A stretch of 64,000 nucleotides of DNA, taken from NCBI GenBank assembly GCA_965262505.1, contig CBDHFM010000030.1, positions 1,922,001 to 1,986,000 on the forward strand, written 5' to 3'. The notes under the pieces are model-generated. The model was given only the letters and a program-made list of their open reading frames with translations, was not told where the DNA came from and searched no databases. The DNA comes from JACPPO01 sp965262505 (GTDB lineage: Bacteria > Acidobacteriota > Vicinamibacteria > Vicinamibacterales > UBA2999). A program made the translations under genes and the position numbers. Of this stretch, positions 51,576 through 59,966 are shown one piece after another; positions within the stretch are counted from its first letter, which is position 1; each line of letters starts with the position of its first letter.

Positions 51576-52928
51576 TCAGTTGGTGTTCTTCGCGGATCTT
51601 GTGATCTTCGTGGTTGGCGTGATTGCCGAGGTCGGGTTCTGCCGCGCGACCGCTTTCATCGCCGCGCGCGCGGCGGTGACGGTCTGTTCCACCTGGCGGT
51701 CCGTGTGGGCCGCTGACAGGAACCAGGCCTCGAACTGGGACGGCGGCGGATAGACGCCCCGCGCGAGCATCCCCCTGAAGAAGGTCGCATATGCCGCCGT
51801 GTTTGCGGTCAGCGCCGAGTCGTAGTCGCGCACGGGTGACGAGGTAAAGAAGGGCGTCAGCATCGACCCGAAGGCGTTGACCTGCAGCCGCACGCCCGCG
51901 TCACGTGCCGCATCGGCCAGCCCGGCTGCCAGCATGGAGCCTCGTCGCGCGAGGTCCTTGTACAGCCGCGGCGTCAGCCGTTTCAGCGACCAGAGGCCGG
52001 CCGTCATCGCGAGCGGATTGCCGGACAACGTCCCCGCCTGGTAGACGGGGCCTGCCGGCGCCACTGTCTCCATGATGTCGGCGCGTCCGCCGTACGCCCC
52101 GACCGGCAGCCCCCCTCCGATGATCTTGCCAAGGCACGTGAGGTCGGGCGTCACGCCGAGAATCGATTGCGCGCCTCCGGCCGACGCGCGGAACCCCGAG
52201 ATCACTTCGTCGAAGATGAGGAGGATGCCGTGGCGGGCCGTGAGGGCGCGCAGCCCCTGCAGAAAGCCATCCGTCGGCGGTGCGACGCCCATATTGCCGG
52301 CGATCGGCTCCACGATGACGGCGGCAATGGTGCCGGCGTGCGCCGTGCAGAGGGCGTCGACGGACGGGAGATCGTTGTAGCGCGCCAGCAGCGTATCCGC
52401 TGCCACCGCGCTCGCAACGCCCGGGCTCGTCGGCACCCCGAGTGTGGTCGCGCCCGATCCTGCCTTGACGAGAAATCCGTCGGCGTGCCCGTGATAACAG
52501 CCGGCGAACTTGACGATTTTGTCGCGCCCCACGAAGGCGCGGGCGACGCGCGACGCGCTCATCGCCGCCTCCGTTCCCGAGCTGACAAACCGCACGCGCT
52601 CCATGGATGGGATGAGCGCACGCACCCGCTCTCCAAGCTCGTGCTCGAGGGAGGTGGGCGCGCCGAAGCTCGTGCCGAGCCGCGCGACAGCGACGATCGC
52701 CTTGACGAGGCCGCCCGGGGCGTGGCCGTGAAGAAGTGGTCCCCAGGACATGACGTAGTCGATGAAGCGGTTGCCATCGACATCCTCGATCGTGGCGCCG
52801 GAGGCGCGCCGGATGAACAGCGGCGACCCGCCGACGGCCTGGAACGCGCGCACGGGGCTGTCCACGCCGCCCGGCAGGATCTGTTGCGCGCGCGCGAAGA
52901 GTTTCCTACTGCGAACCGGCTTTCTCAT
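51576..52928 (-). CDS. hemL: Glutamate-1-semialdehyde 2,1-aminomutase
   Basis: 450 residues from ATG 52928 (MRKPVRSRKLFARAQQILPG). PLP-enzyme features are RVRFVSSGTEAAMSASRVAR, IVKFAGCYHGHADGFLVKAG, LLIFDEVISGFRASAGGAQS and the Schiff-base lysine in LTCLGKIIGGGLPVGAYGGR. It converts glutamate semialdehyde to 5-aminolevulinate after HemA. A short Thr/Lys-rich tail (PTTKITRSAKNTN) is atypical and may be a recent extension next to the broken region. Confidence 0.94.
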   Translation of the reverse strand: MRKPVRSRKLFARAQQILPGGVDSPVRAFQAVGGSPLFIRRASGATIEDVDGNRFIDYVMSWGPLLHGHAPGGLVKAIVAVARLGTSFGAPTSLEHELGERVRALIPSMERVRFVSSGTEAAMSASRVARAFVGRDKIVKFAGCYHGHADGFLVKAGSGATTLGVPTSPGVASAVAADTLLARYNDLPSVDALCTAHAGTIAAVIVEPIAGNMGVAPPTDGFLQGLRALTARHGILLIFDEVISGFRASAGGAQSILGVTPDLTCLGKIIGGGLPVGAYGGRADIMETVAPAGPVYQAGTLSGNPLAMTAGLWSLKRLTPRLYKDLARRGSMLAAGLADAARDAGVRLQVNAFGSMLTPFFTSSPVRDYDSALTANTAAYATFFRGMLARGVYPPPSQFEAWFLSAAHTDRQVEQTVTAARAAMKAVARQNPTSAITPTTKITRSAKNTN

Positions 52929-53004
52929 GGCACGTCGTTGGATCGTTCTGGCCGTTCGGCCGTTTTGGCTCCTAGGCGCGCGGAGCACGCCAAGAGAGAC
53001 TGGC

Positions 53005-53054
53005 AACCAGTCACCGGCTCTGCTGGATATCAAGGGCCGAGCTCGTGACTGGTT
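53005..53054. terminator. Perfect 10-bp inverted repeat between hemB and hemL
   Basis: AACCAGTCAC at 53005-53014 and GTGACTGGTT at 53045-53054 are perfect complements spaced by 30 bp. It could be an attenuating hairpin between hemB and hemL or an operator. There is no T-run. Confidence 0.4.
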
Positions 53055-53081
53055 GGGTCTGGTTCCGGCACGTTCAGAACG

Positions 53082-54086
53082 CTACGAATGTTCCGAACGA
53101 AGCGCGCGCGCAGCCTCTCGCGCGTAGTACGTGATGATGACGTCCGCGCCGGCGCGGCGGATCGCTGTGAGCGTCTCCATCATCGCCCGCGGCTCGTCGA
53201 TCCACCCGTTGGCCGCCGCGGCCTTCAGCATCGCGTATTCACCACTCACATGATAAGCAGCCATCGGCTGGCTGAAGCGCATCTTCACCTTTGCGATGAC
53301 GTCGAGATACGCCAGCGCGGGCTTGACGATGACGATGTCGGCCCCTTCGGCCAGGTCCGTCTCCACCTCCCGGAGCGCCTCCTCGACATTGGCAGGATCC
53401 ATCTGATGGCTGCGCCGGTCGCCGAACTGCGGCGCCGAGTCGGCCGCATCGCGGAACGGGCCGTAGAACGCGGAGCAGTACTTGGCGGCATACGACATGA
53501 TCCCGACACGCTCGAAGCCGCGCTCATCGAGTGCCTGGCGGATCGCCGCCACTCGGCCGTCCATCATGTCCGACGGCGCGACGAAGTCGGCGCCGGCGAC
53601 CGCGTGCGAGAGCGCCACTTGCACGAGGTGCGAGACGGTCACGTCATTCACGATCTCCTCGCCGTCAAGGACGCCGCAGTGTCCGTGCGAGGTGTACTCG
53701 CAGAGACAGACATCCGTGATGACGATGAGGTCGGGGATCTCCCGGTTCAGCTCGCGAACGGCCGATTGGACTGCGGCGTCAGGATCCGACGCGCCGGATC
53801 CGGTCGCATCCTTTCGATCCGGCAGCCCGAACAGCAGCACGCCGGGGACGCCGTCCGCCTTCGCCGCGGCTGCTTCCTTGACCGCCTCGTCCACCGAGAG
53901 CTGGAATACGCCGGGCATCGACGCGACCTCGCGGCGGACGCCCCGCCCCTCGCACACGAACAGCGGATAGACGAGGCAGTCCGGCGTCAGAAGTGTTTCG
54001 CGCACGAGGCGGCGAATGGCTTCCGTCCGCCGGAGCCGTCGTGGCCGCCGGGCCAGGGTGAGTCGGGAGACGGTCTTCACAGCCAT
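53082..54086 (-). CDS. hemB: Porphobilinogen synthase (delta-aminolevulinic acid dehydratase)
   Basis: 334 residues from ATG 54086. Two Schiff-base lysines are in MSYAAKYCSAFYGPFRDAAD and ADIVIVKPALAYLDVI. The cysteine cluster DVCLCEYTSHGHCGVL indicates the zinc-dependent active-site type. It condenses two ALA into porphobilinogen. It is separated by about 200 bp from the upstream hemD. Confidence 0.95.
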   Translation of the reverse strand: MAVKTVSRLTLARRPRRLRRTEAIRRLVRETLLTPDCLVYPLFVCEGRGVRREVASMPGVFQLSVDEAVKEAAAAKADGVPGVLLFGLPDRKDATGSGASDPDAAVQSAVRELNREIPDLIVITDVCLCEYTSHGHCGVLDGEEIVNDVTVSHLVQVALSHAVAGADFVAPSDMMDGRVAAIRQALDERGFERVGIMSYAAKYCSAFYGPFRDAADSAPQFGDRRSHQMDPANVEEALREVETDLAEGADIVIVKPALAYLDVIAKVKMRFSQPMAAYHVSGEYAMLKAAAANGWIDEPRAMMETLTAIRRAGADVIITYYAREAARALRSEHS

Positions 54087-54287
54087 GTGCGCGATCTTGC
54101 CATACTGCAGAGCATTGGAGCCGGTTTCACGACCTCCAGGCGGGTCCTGACCGCGGACAGCCCCACTCGTGCTCGGCTCCACAAGCGCCCTCACGGGAGA
54201 GGAGCCTGCGGCGCGAGCGGGGCGGCCCCGTCCGCGGCCACCCGCGACGAGGCTGTGAAACCGGCTCCAGGCTCTGGGCTTTGGTCT
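54087..54287. other. hemB-hemD intergenic region
   Basis: 200 bp with partly repeated text, GAGCCGGTTTCACGACCTC at 54118 and the complement-like GGCTGTGAAACCGGCTCCAG at 54250. GAGCCGGTTTCAC and GTGAAACCGGCTC form a perfect 13-bp inverted repeat about 130 bp apart. This may be a large hairpin or a small repeat element. Confidence 0.4.
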
Positions 54288-55826
54288 CTAGTCTTTGGTG
54301 CCTGCGTAATGCGCCGCGATGGCGTCCACGAGCGCGGCAATCGTGTAGGTCGACGGCTGGATGGTGACAGAGAGGCCGAGATGTCGGGTCACCTCCGCCG
54401 TGGCCGGCCCGATGACAGCGACCACGGTGTGCTTCAAGAGATCGGCCGCGGGCTCGGCACCGTAGATCTTGACGAAACTGCGCGCCGCGGACGGGCTTGC
54501 GAACGTGACGACGTCGATACGGCCTTCGAGGAGGAGTCCATAGACGTCCGGATCGCCGACACGTGGCGTGTCGTTGAGGACCGTGCGATACGCCACCACA
54601 TCGGTCACGACCGCGCCGGCCTGACGCAGCTGGTCGGCCACCACCTCCCGGCCGATGTTGGCGCGAGGCAGGAGCACGCGAGCGCCGTCGATCGGTCCCG
54701 CGGCCGTGATAGCGGAGACGAGGGCTTCGGACCGGAACTCGCCGGGCACGAGGTCGACCTTGATGCCGTAGTGGCCCAACTTTTCGGCGGTCCCGGTCCC
54801 GACTGCACACAGGCGCGGGCCCTTCAGTATGCGGACGTCGCCTCCGCCCTCGAACAGCGCCTTCATGAACGCGTCGACCGCGTTCGTGCTGGTAAAGACG
54901 ATCCAGTCGAACGCGTCAGGCGCTGCCGCGGCGTCCTGCAGCGGTCCGAGGTCTTCGGGCGGTTCGATGCGTATGAGCGGTGCCTCGATGGCGTCGGCGC
55001 CAAGGACCGTGAGCCGGCTGACGAGCTCGGCGGCCTGTTCGCGGGGCCGAGTGACGAGCACACGTTTGCCGAAGAGCGGCCTGGCGTCGTACCAGCGAAG
55101 ATGCGGCCGTAGCCCGACAACCCGGCCAACGACCAGCGTGGCCGGCGCTCGCCGCGGATGCTCGCGCAGACCGTCGAGCAGCTCCGCGATGGTCCCGGAT
55201 ACCGTTTCCTGATGGGGCAGCGTGCCGTCGTACACGACGACCGCCTGGTCGTCGGCCGGCCAGCCGTTGGAGCGGAGCGCCTGTAGCATGAGCGGCAGCT
55301 GGTGAGCGCCCGCATAACAGACGACGGTGCCGCCCAGGCGTGCCAGGCCGGCCCAATCGACGTCGGGCAGCGTCCGGCTTTCGTCTTCGTGGCCGCGAAT
55401 CAATGTAATGGTGTCTCCGCCGCCGGGATACGTTACCGGTACACCGGCGTAGGCAGGCACGGCGATAGTGGCGGGAATACCAGGAACGACCTCGAACGGC
55501 ACGCGTTGCTCGTGGAGGAACAATGCTTCCTCGCCGCCTCGATCGAACACGAAGGGATCGCCCCACTTCAGCCTCGCGACGATCTTGCCCTCGCGCACTT
55601 TCTCGGCGAGCAGGTAGCAGATCGCTTCCTGGGCCATCGGTTGCGGTGATACCTTGCCGACGTCGATCAACTCCGCATCCGCTCGCGCGTGCGTCAGCAG
55701 CCGGCGCGGAACCAGATGGTCGTACACCACCACGTCGGCGGCGCGCAGACACTCGAGCCCGTGGACGGTCATCAATCCGGGGTCGCCGGGTCCCGCGCCG
55801 ATCAGGTAGACGGCTGGTCGCCTCAC
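54288..55826 (-). CDS. cobA-hemD: Fused uroporphyrinogen-III C-methyltransferase/uroporphyrinogen-III synthase
   Basis: 512 residues from GTG 55826, whose GTGA overlaps the hemC stop. The N-terminal 250 residues are the SAM enzyme CobA/CysG-A: VYLIGAGPGDPGLMTVHGLE, VARLKWGDPFVFDRGGEEAL and VPAYAGVPVTYPGGGDTITL. The C-terminal 250 are HemD, with KRVLVTRPREQAAELVSRLT, WIVFTSTNAVDAFMKALFEG and VVTFASPSAARSFVKIYGAE. The fusion makes uroporphyrinogen III and can methylate it to precorrin-2, the branch to siroheme or corrinoids. Confidence 0.94.
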   Translation of the reverse strand: MRRPAVYLIGAGPGDPGLMTVHGLECLRAADVVVYDHLVPRRLLTHARADAELIDVGKVSPQPMAQEAICYLLAEKVREGKIVARLKWGDPFVFDRGGEEALFLHEQRVPFEVVPGIPATIAVPAYAGVPVTYPGGGDTITLIRGHEDESRTLPDVDWAGLARLGGTVVCYAGAHQLPLMLQALRSNGWPADDQAVVVYDGTLPHQETVSGTIAELLDGLREHPRRAPATLVVGRVVGLRPHLRWYDARPLFGKRVLVTRPREQAAELVSRLTVLGADAIEAPLIRIEPPEDLGPLQDAAAAPDAFDWIVFTSTNAVDAFMKALFEGGGDVRILKGPRLCAVGTGTAEKLGHYGIKVDLVPGEFRSEALVSAITAAGPIDGARVLLPRANIGREVVADQLRQAGAVVTDVVAYRTVLNDTPRVGDPDVYGLLLEGRIDVVTFASPSAARSFVKIYGAEPAADLLKHTVVAVIGPATAEVTRHLGLSVTIQPSTYTIAALVDAIAAHYAGTKD

Positions 55827-56827
55827 GGTTGTGTCCCTTCGACCTGGGCCCGCGTCCCGTCGACGTCCGCCAGGATGTCCAACGCGCCCCGCTCGAGCAG
55901 CTGTTCGGCGGCTCTGGCACCAACGAGCTCCGCCTCCGTGAGCAACCCACGCGTTTCGGAGCGTGCCGTTCGCGCGCCGTCGACCGAGACGACGACGGCC
56001 GTCAGTGTGAGCCCGTCCTGGGAGGCGACTGCATACGCCCCGATCGGCATCTGGCATCCTCCACCGAGTCGTGCGACTACCACACGTTCGGCGGTCAGGG
56101 CGGCGGCGGCAATCGGATCGCCGATCTGCCTCACGATGCCGCCTGTCGTCGTGTCGTCGCGCCGGATTTCCACCGCGATAATGCCCTGCCCAGGCGCCGG
56201 CACGCACATGTCCGCGGGCAGCGCCGCGGAAATTCGGGGTTCGTACCCGAGGCGGATGAGCCCTGCGGCGGCGAGGACGAGAGCGTCGAAGTCTCCGGCG
56301 TCGAGCTTCCGCAGGCGCGTCTCGAGGTTGCCGCGGATCGGGCCGAACCGTGCCCCGGGGAACAGCCGCGTCAGCTGCGCCACGCGTCGCACGCTGCTGG
56401 TGCCGATCCGGGGCGCCTGACCGAGTCGCCGGACGACGTCCTCCAGCGCGACGTCCTCCAGAACGGCGGGCGTCTGTTCTCCGCTCGGGAGGACTGCGCC
56501 GCTCGGGAGGACGACGGCGTCTCGTGCGTCCTCGCGAGGCAGTACCGCACCCAGGGCGAGGCCTGGGGGTTGGATTGCCGGCATGTCCTTGCTGCTGTGC
56601 ACCGCCAGGTCGATGGCGCCCCCCAGGAGCGCGTCTTCGAGCTCCTTGACGAACAAGTGTTTTCCGCCGATCTCGGCGAGCGGCGCCTCCGCCAGTCGGT
56701 CACCGGAGGTCTTGATCACCACAATGTCGCAGGCGACGCCGGCGCGCGACCGCAGCAGTCCTGCGACAGCATGCGCCTGAAAGAGCGCAAGCTGACTCCC
56801 GCGTGTGCCGAGCTTCAGGGCGGCCAT
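55823..56827 (-). CDS. hemC: Hydroxymethylbilane synthase
   Basis: 334 residues. LGTRGSQLALFQAHAVAGLL near the start, VHSSKDMPAIQPPGLALGAV, RIGTSSVRRVAQL and RFGPIRGNLETRLRKLDAGD are conserved. The dipyrromethane-binding cysteine is in RLGGGCQMPIGAYAV. It polymerises four porphobilinogens. It starts 2 bp after hemA. A short duplicated segment (VVLPSGAVLPSGEQ) near residue 110 is a small local oddity. Confidence 0.95.
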   Translation of the reverse strand: MAALKLGTRGSQLALFQAHAVAGLLRSRAGVACDIVVIKTSGDRLAEAPLAEIGGKHLFVKELEDALLGGAIDLAVHSSKDMPAIQPPGLALGAVLPREDARDAVVLPSGAVLPSGEQTPAVLEDVALEDVVRRLGQAPRIGTSSVRRVAQLTRLFPGARFGPIRGNLETRLRKLDAGDFDALVLAAAGLIRLGYEPRISAALPADMCVPAPGQGIIAVEIRRDDTTTGGIVRQIGDPIAAAALTAERVVVARLGGGCQMPIGAYAVASQDGLTLTAVVVSVDGARTARSETRGLLTEAELVGARAAEQLLERGALDILADVDGTRAQVEGTQP

Positions 56828-56829
56828 GG

Positions 56830-58206
56830 CTATTCGCTACGGAGACGATCGGTGGGGACGCGTCGCCGGTCGCGGGTGGTGTCCCGAGCGTCGTCGAGGG
56901 ACGAGGTGTCGGCTTCGCCCGTGGCAGGCGCGGCCGTCCCGCCGTCCCCGAGCCGGAACAGCCGGTTGACAGCCTCGGTATAGGTCGCCTGGGTTTCCTC
57001 ATCGGGCAGCGCCTTGAGTTGCTCTGTGGGCTCGAGCAGCAGTTTCTCGACGATGAGGCGCGTGACTTCGTCGAGGCGGGCCCGCGCCTCAGGGGGAAGG
57101 CCGGTCAACCGACTCTCGAGCCGCAGCAGCTCCGCCTGCCGTATATCGTCGAACCGCTGCCGTAGCGCCACGACCGTCGGGATCGCGCGGCGCGATCGTT
57201 GCCACGCCGTGAACCGCGTGAGTTCCTCGGCGACGATCTCCTCCGCCCGCGCGATCTCCGCGCTGCGCCGCGCCAGGTTCTCCTGGACGATGCCCCGCAG
57301 GTCGTCGACGTTGTACAGGAACACCTGTTCGACCTCGGTCACCGCCGGATCGACGTCGCGGGGGACAGCCACGTCGATGATGAATAACGGCTCCGCGCGC
57401 CTGCGTCCCCTGACCGCCTCCACATCCTCGCGGAAGATGATCGGTCGCTGCGAACCCGTGGCCGTCACGACGATGTCGGCATTCGCCATGGCCTGTCTCA
57501 TCTCGTCCCACGGCACCGTGCGCCCGCCCACGTCGGCCGCAAGGGCGTCCGCGTGGGCAGCCGTCCGGCTCGTGATGACCATCTCCGCGACGCCGTGGCT
57601 CCGCAGGTGCTGCGCCGTGAGGGCGCTGATTTCACCAGCGCCGACGACGAGCACGCGGCGGCCGTCGAGGCGGCCGAAAATCTTGCGCGCGAGCGAGACC
57701 GCGGCGAAGCTGATCGACACCGCTCCTTCACCGAGGGCCGTCTCGCTGCGCACGCGTTTGCCGACGCCGAACGCCCAGTGAAACGCCTTGTTCAACAGGG
57801 GCCCCGTGCAATGCCGCTCGGCCGCCGCCTGGAAGGCGTCCTTCACCTGGCCGAGGATCTGCGGCTCGCCGACGACCAGCGAGTCGAGCCCGGCGGCCAC
57901 CCGGAACAGGTGCTGCGCTGCTGCCACGTCGTCGTGCGCAAACAGGTGCGGCAGGAACACGTCCTGGGGGAGTTGATGATAGTCGCCGAGGAATGTGACC
58001 AGCTCCTCGCGGGCGCGCTCCGGATCGCTGCTGGCGACGTAGATCTCGGAACGGTTGCAGGTCGACAGCACCACCGATTCGGCGGCCGAGGATCGCGCGG
58101 CCAGCGATTCAACTGCGGCTCCGACGTCGCGGCTGGAGAAGTCGAGCTGTTCGCGGAGCTCGACGGGCGCCGTCCGGTGACTTACGCCGAGCAGGAATAG
58201 ATGCAC
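56830..58206 (-). CDS. hemA: Glutamyl-tRNA reductase
   Basis: 458 residues from GTG 58206. The catalytic cysteine is in VVLSTCNRSEIYVASS. LGVSHRTAPVELREQL and DSLVVGEPQILGQVKDAFQA are signatures. The NADPH domain has RRVLVVGAGEISALTAQHLR. It starts the C5 pathway to ALA, feeding HemL. A C-terminal extension of about 30 charged residues (DTSSLDDARDTTRDRRRVPT) is longer than usual. Confidence 0.94.
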   Translation of the reverse strand: MHLFLLGVSHRTAPVELREQLDFSSRDVGAAVESLAARSSAAESVVLSTCNRSEIYVASSDPERAREELVTFLGDYHQLPQDVFLPHLFAHDDVAAAQHLFRVAAGLDSLVVGEPQILGQVKDAFQAAAERHCTGPLLNKAFHWAFGVGKRVRSETALGEGAVSISFAAVSLARKIFGRLDGRRVLVVGAGEISALTAQHLRSHGVAEMVITSRTAAHADALAADVGGRTVPWDEMRQAMANADIVVTATGSQRPIIFREDVEAVRGRRRAEPLFIIDVAVPRDVDPAVTEVEQVFLYNVDDLRGIVQENLARRSAEIARAEEIVAEELTRFTAWQRSRRAIPTVVALRQRFDDIRQAELLRLESRLTGLPPEARARLDEVTRLIVEKLLLEPTEQLKALPDEETQATYTEAVNRLFRLGDGGTAAPATGEADTSSLDDARDTTRDRRRVPTDRLRSE

Positions 58207-58220
58207 TAGCCAGGTCTCGT

Positions 58221-59045
58221 CTAGAACGTGTGGCTCGTCGTGATGAAGTAGTTGATGGGGAGGAGGTTCAGCAGCACGATCGCAAATCCGATCGCCGACA
58301 GCCAGGCCGCGCGCCGCCCGGTCCAGCCCATCGTCTTTCGCGCGAACACGGCGAACGAGTAGACGCCCCAGGTGATGACGGCGACCAAGACCTTCGGGTC
58401 GTCCAGCGACATCGCCTGCAGGTTCGGGTCCTCCGGGGCAATCAGGCGCGCCTGGGCCGTCCAGAGCGCTCCAACCGCGACGCCGAGCGTGAGGAACAGC
58501 CAGCCCACGGTGACCGCTCGCCAGTTCATGACATCCAGCGTCTGCAGCGACGGGAGCCGTGTGTAGAAGTAGCCCAGGTGCTTTTTCTTGATCTCTTTGA
58601 ACTGCACCATATAGGTCAGGCCCAGTACGCCGGCCAGGGCGAAGCTGGCGTACGCGAACAGCAACGACGAGACGTGCACCCAGAACCACGGGCTGTCGAG
58701 GACCGGATCGACGAACTCCTCGCCGGGTGACACCACCGGAATGGTCTGCAGGCCGATCAGGATTGGCACGATGAACACACCCATCGCGCGCTCGTCGGTC
58801 GTGACCTCGAGGTACAGATACGACAGCGCCAGCAGCCAGACGAACGTCGAGACAGCGCGCGAGGGATTCGCGAACGGTACGTGCCCCACCTCCATGGTCT
58901 GCATGCCGATGACGAAGGTGTGCGCGAGGGCCGCGAAGATCAGGAGGGCGGTCGCGATGCGGCCTGCCTGCGGGTTCCGCTGTGCAAAGTGGATGGCGTA
59001 GGCGATTCCGGCAGCCGCGTACAGGAGGAGGGGGAGAACGTTCAA
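58221..59045 (-). CDS. CcsA/HemX-like cytochrome c assembly membrane protein
   Basis: 274 residues from TTG 59045, which overlaps the stop of the VWA gene upstream. About eight membrane helices are predicted. The tryptophan-rich/histidine part DSPWFWVHVSSLLFAYASFA and the C-terminal VLVAVITWGVYSFAVFARKT, then WTGRRAAWLSAIGFAI, belong to the CcsA/CcmC heme-handling superfamily. Its position directly before hemA matches the hemX-hemA pairing, so it may be HemX, influencing HemA levels, or CcsA, delivering heme to cytochrome c. Confidence 0.85.
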   Translation of the reverse strand: MNVLPLLLYAAAGIAYAIHFAQRNPQAGRIATALLIFAALAHTFVIGMQTMEVGHVPFANPSRAVSTFVWLLALSYLYLEVTTDERAMGVFIVPILIGLQTIPVVSPGEEFVDPVLDSPWFWVHVSSLLFAYASFALAGVLGLTYMVQFKEIKKKHLGYFYTRLPSLQTLDVMNWRAVTVGWLFLTLGVAVGALWTAQARLIAPEDPNLQAMSLDDPKVLVAVITWGVYSFAVFARKTMGWTGRRAAWLSAIGFAIVLLNLLPINYFITTSHTF

Positions 59046-59965
59046 CGCCCTGGGGCGTAGTAGCCCCTCTTGGTCCGCGTAGTCGCGTTCTCTCTCGCGA
59101 CCTGCACGACGATGCGCCGGAAGGCACCGTCGTTACGCGGATTCTTCGACGTGTACCCAACGGTGTACTGGCTGGCGAGCTCGTCGGCGATCTGGGAGTA
59201 CACCCCGTCCAGATCCCGGATGCGGCTCGGAAAGAACGCCCGCCCGCCGGTTTCCTGTGCGAGCTGCCGCATGACGAACTCGGCCTCCCGGAACCCGCGC
59301 GCATTCGTTTCGTTGCCGCGCAACGCAATCGTGTAAATCGAGGTTTCGGAGCGCTTCGCCAGGTCGAGCACCTCTTCGAACGACACCAGGCTCGACGTGT
59401 CCTCGCCGTCCGAGAAGACGATCAACGCCTGCCGGCGAACGTCGTCCTCATTCTGTGCCTGGATTTTCCCCAGCTCTTTCAGCGAAATGTAGATCGCGTT
59501 GTGCAGCGACGTCGAGCCGCCCGACGCCCCCTGGCGGATCGCCGCTTCAAGATCGCTCTGCGTGGATGTGAACGCCTGGCGGATCGACACGCGGCTGTCG
59601 AAGTCGATCACCTGCGCAAGGTCATTCGGCTTGAGTCTGCGCACGAAGTTAGTGGCCGCCTCCTGAAGTGTGGAGAGCTTGTCCTCCATGCTCGCGCTGC
59701 TGTCGAGCAACAGCGACAGCGCGATCGGCTGGGGCCGCCGCGTGAAAAAAATGATGTCCTGTTTGACACCGTCTTCGAAGACGGAAAACTCCGACTCCTC
59801 GATGTTCGTGAGGTACCGGGCGGAGCTGTCGACGACGGTGACATTGAGCGACACGACATCGATGGTCGACCGGAACGCGGGCTGCTGAGAGCCTCGCGGC
59901 TGCGCCGGCGCGGCCACGGTCAGGCACGCCACGAGGCAGGCCGCGACTAGAAAGAGTCGCTTCAT
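59042..59965 (-). CDS. VWFA-related acidobacterial-type exported protein
   Basis: 307 residues with a signal peptide ending AAPAQ. An Ig-like lead-in is seen (TIDVVSLNVTVVDSSARYLT, then EFSVFEDGVKQDIIFF), followed by the VWA domain with a complete MIDAS start ALSLLLDSSASMEDKLSTLQ, then SGGSTSLHNAIYISLKEL and ALIVFSDGEDTSSL. The tail YTVGYTSKNPRNDGAFRRIV is typical. This lead-in plus VWA layout is abundant in Acidobacteriota. Function is unknown; it is probably a metal-dependent protein-binding role in the periplasm. Confidence 0.9.
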   Translation of the reverse strand: MKRLFLVAACLVACLTVAAPAQPRGSQQPAFRSTIDVVSLNVTVVDSSARYLTNIEESEFSVFEDGVKQDIIFFTRRPQPIALSLLLDSSASMEDKLSTLQEAATNFVRRLKPNDLAQVIDFDSRVSIRQAFTSTQSDLEAAIRQGASGGSTSLHNAIYISLKELGKIQAQNEDDVRRQALIVFSDGEDTSSLVSFEEVLDLAKRSETSIYTIALRGNETNARGFREAEFVMRQLAQETGGRAFFPSRIRDLDGVYSQIADELASQYTVGYTSKNPRNDGAFRRIVVQVARENATTRTKRGYYAPGR

Positions 59966-59966
59966 C

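Noticed and set aside
53088..55112. Open frame of 674 codons on the plus strand
   Set aside because: Antisense to hemB and cobA-hemD. No recognisable motif.
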